A stretch of DNA of 6,805 nucleotides from UBA3071 sp965369635. GTDB lineage: Bacteria; Chloroflexota; Anaerolineae; UBA3071. The notes under the pieces are model-generated. The model had not been told where the DNA came from. It saw nothing but the letters and a program-made list of their open reading frames with translations, and did not search any database. The stretch is taken from assembly GCA_965369635.1 (NCBI GenBank), contig CBDURC010000166.1, positions 1 to 6,805 on the forward strand, written 5' to 3'. Of this stretch, positions 6,329-6,805 are shown piece by piece. Each line of letters starts with the position of its first letter. Within the stretch, counting starts at the first letter, position 1. Made by a program: the position numbers and the translations under genes.

Positions 6329-6805
6329 GTCGTGCCTCCTTCCTCTAGCAAGTGGGCGATGAGTTCGTCCAGAGATGCGCTGGCGGCGCAGCAAACCTTG
6401 TCCGCCGCGCCGTAGAAAACGATGAGTTCGTCCCCCACCACCACTGCCCCCTCGGCGAAGACGACATTGGGCACATCTCCCTCCCGCTCGTACTCCTCCT
6501 CCGGCTCCAGGATCGGCTCCGGCGTGCGGGCGATGACCTTCCAGGGCTGCTCCAGGTCCAGAAGCGCCGCCCCGGCCCGGTAGACGCGGTCAAGGTCGAC
6601 GCCGTGGTAGATGAGCAGCCAGCCTTTGTCGGTCTTGAGGGGCGGCGGCCCGGCGCCGATCTTCATACCCTCCCATGGTTGCTCCGGTTCCATAGCCACC
6701 TTGTGATCGTACATCCTGCCGGGCAGGCCATCGAGGAAGGCGAACCAGATGCCGGGTTGCTCCACCGGGTAGCCCGGGCCGACCCAGTTGCTCGGCCTGT
6801 GGATG
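6325..6805 (-). CDS. GH130 glycoside phosphorylase, first of three tandem copies; N-terminal half outside the window
   Basis: The 159 visible residues are the C-terminal half of a GH130 protein. The frame is open to the window edge and already in family sequence there (HRPSNW), so the gene starts upstream of the window. Visible motifs, counted from the first complete codon, are HRP at 2-4, KIGAGPPPLKTDKGWLLIYHGV with K48 and H67 nineteen residues apart, LLDLEQP at 81-87, ILEPEEEYER at 98-107 and FYGAAD at 130-135. The catalytic EDPR segment is not in the window. It ends at TGA 6325-6327 and overlaps the next GH130 gene by four bases, so both are translated from one mRNA. Parts are nearly identical at the DNA level to stretches of the other two copies. 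Substrate unknown. Confidence 0.9.
   Translation of the reverse strand, partial: IHRPSNWVGPGYPVEQPGIWFAFLDGLPGRMYDHKVAMEPEQPWEGMKIGAGPPPLKTDKGWLLIYHGVDLDRVYRAGAALLDLEQPWKVIARTPEPILEPEEEYEREGDVPNVVFAEGAVVVGDELIVFYGAADKVCCAASASLDELIAHLLEEGGTT
6335..6341 (-). promoter_or_regulatory. Ribosome binding site fixing the GTG start of the second GH130 gene
   Basis: The minus strand reads AAGGAGG six bases before the GTG at 6328, inside the 3' end of the upstream GH130 gene. It rules against the longer frame starting at 6394. Confidence 0.75.

Noticed and set aside
6329..6394. Longer N-terminus for the second GH130 gene starting at 6394
   Set aside because: It would add 22 arginine-rich residues lying over the coding end of the upstream GH130 gene. 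The GTG at 6328 has a good ribosome site and the family's usual N-terminus.

Overview
The window is a piece of a bacterial carbohydrate-phosphorolysis locus in which every gene I accept lies on the minus strand, so the genes read from high to low coordinates. The DNA is moderately GC-rich. Strong AGGAGG-type ribosome sites, GTG starts, a DUF3417-type alpha-glucan phosphorylase, tandem GH130 genes and an imperfect palindromic intergenic repeat together suggest a Chloroflexota (Anaerolineae-like) bacterium. That is an inference from gene style; no marker gene is present.

Layout in order of transcription. At 6805-6325 is the C-terminal half of a GH130 glycoside phosphorylase, cut by the window edge. 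It overlaps by a GTGA (6325-6328) with a complete second GH130 gene (6328-5345). A 17-base gap then leads to a third GH130 gene (5327-4398). Next comes a short reading frame (about 4348-4157) that looks like the last 45-50 residues of a GT4-type glycosyltransferase whose body is missing, followed by a hairpin (4129-4150) that may end the upstream transcript. At 4108-4057 is a clear sigma-70-type promoter with two CCAAAACGTTTTGG palindromes, one filling the 17-base spacer and one just past the expected start point. It drives a LacI-family repressor gene (3944-2862, GTG start). About 490 bases without a convincing gene follow, holding hairpins and an imperfect inverted repeat. Last is a DUF3417/GT35 alpha-glucan phosphorylase (2375 to beyond 1), whose final C-terminal part is outside the window.

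Working model: GH130 enzymes usually cleave beta-mannosides with phosphate to give mannose 1-phosphate, and GT35 phosphorylase cleaves alpha-1,4-glucans to give glucose 1-phosphate. The locus would thus recover sugars as sugar phosphates without spending ATP on each hexose. The LacI regulator very probably represses its own promoter. Whether it also controls the GH130 genes, whose promoter lies outside the window, or glgP, which has no visible operator copy, cannot be told from this sequence. No transporter, RNA gene, CRISPR array or mobile element was seen.
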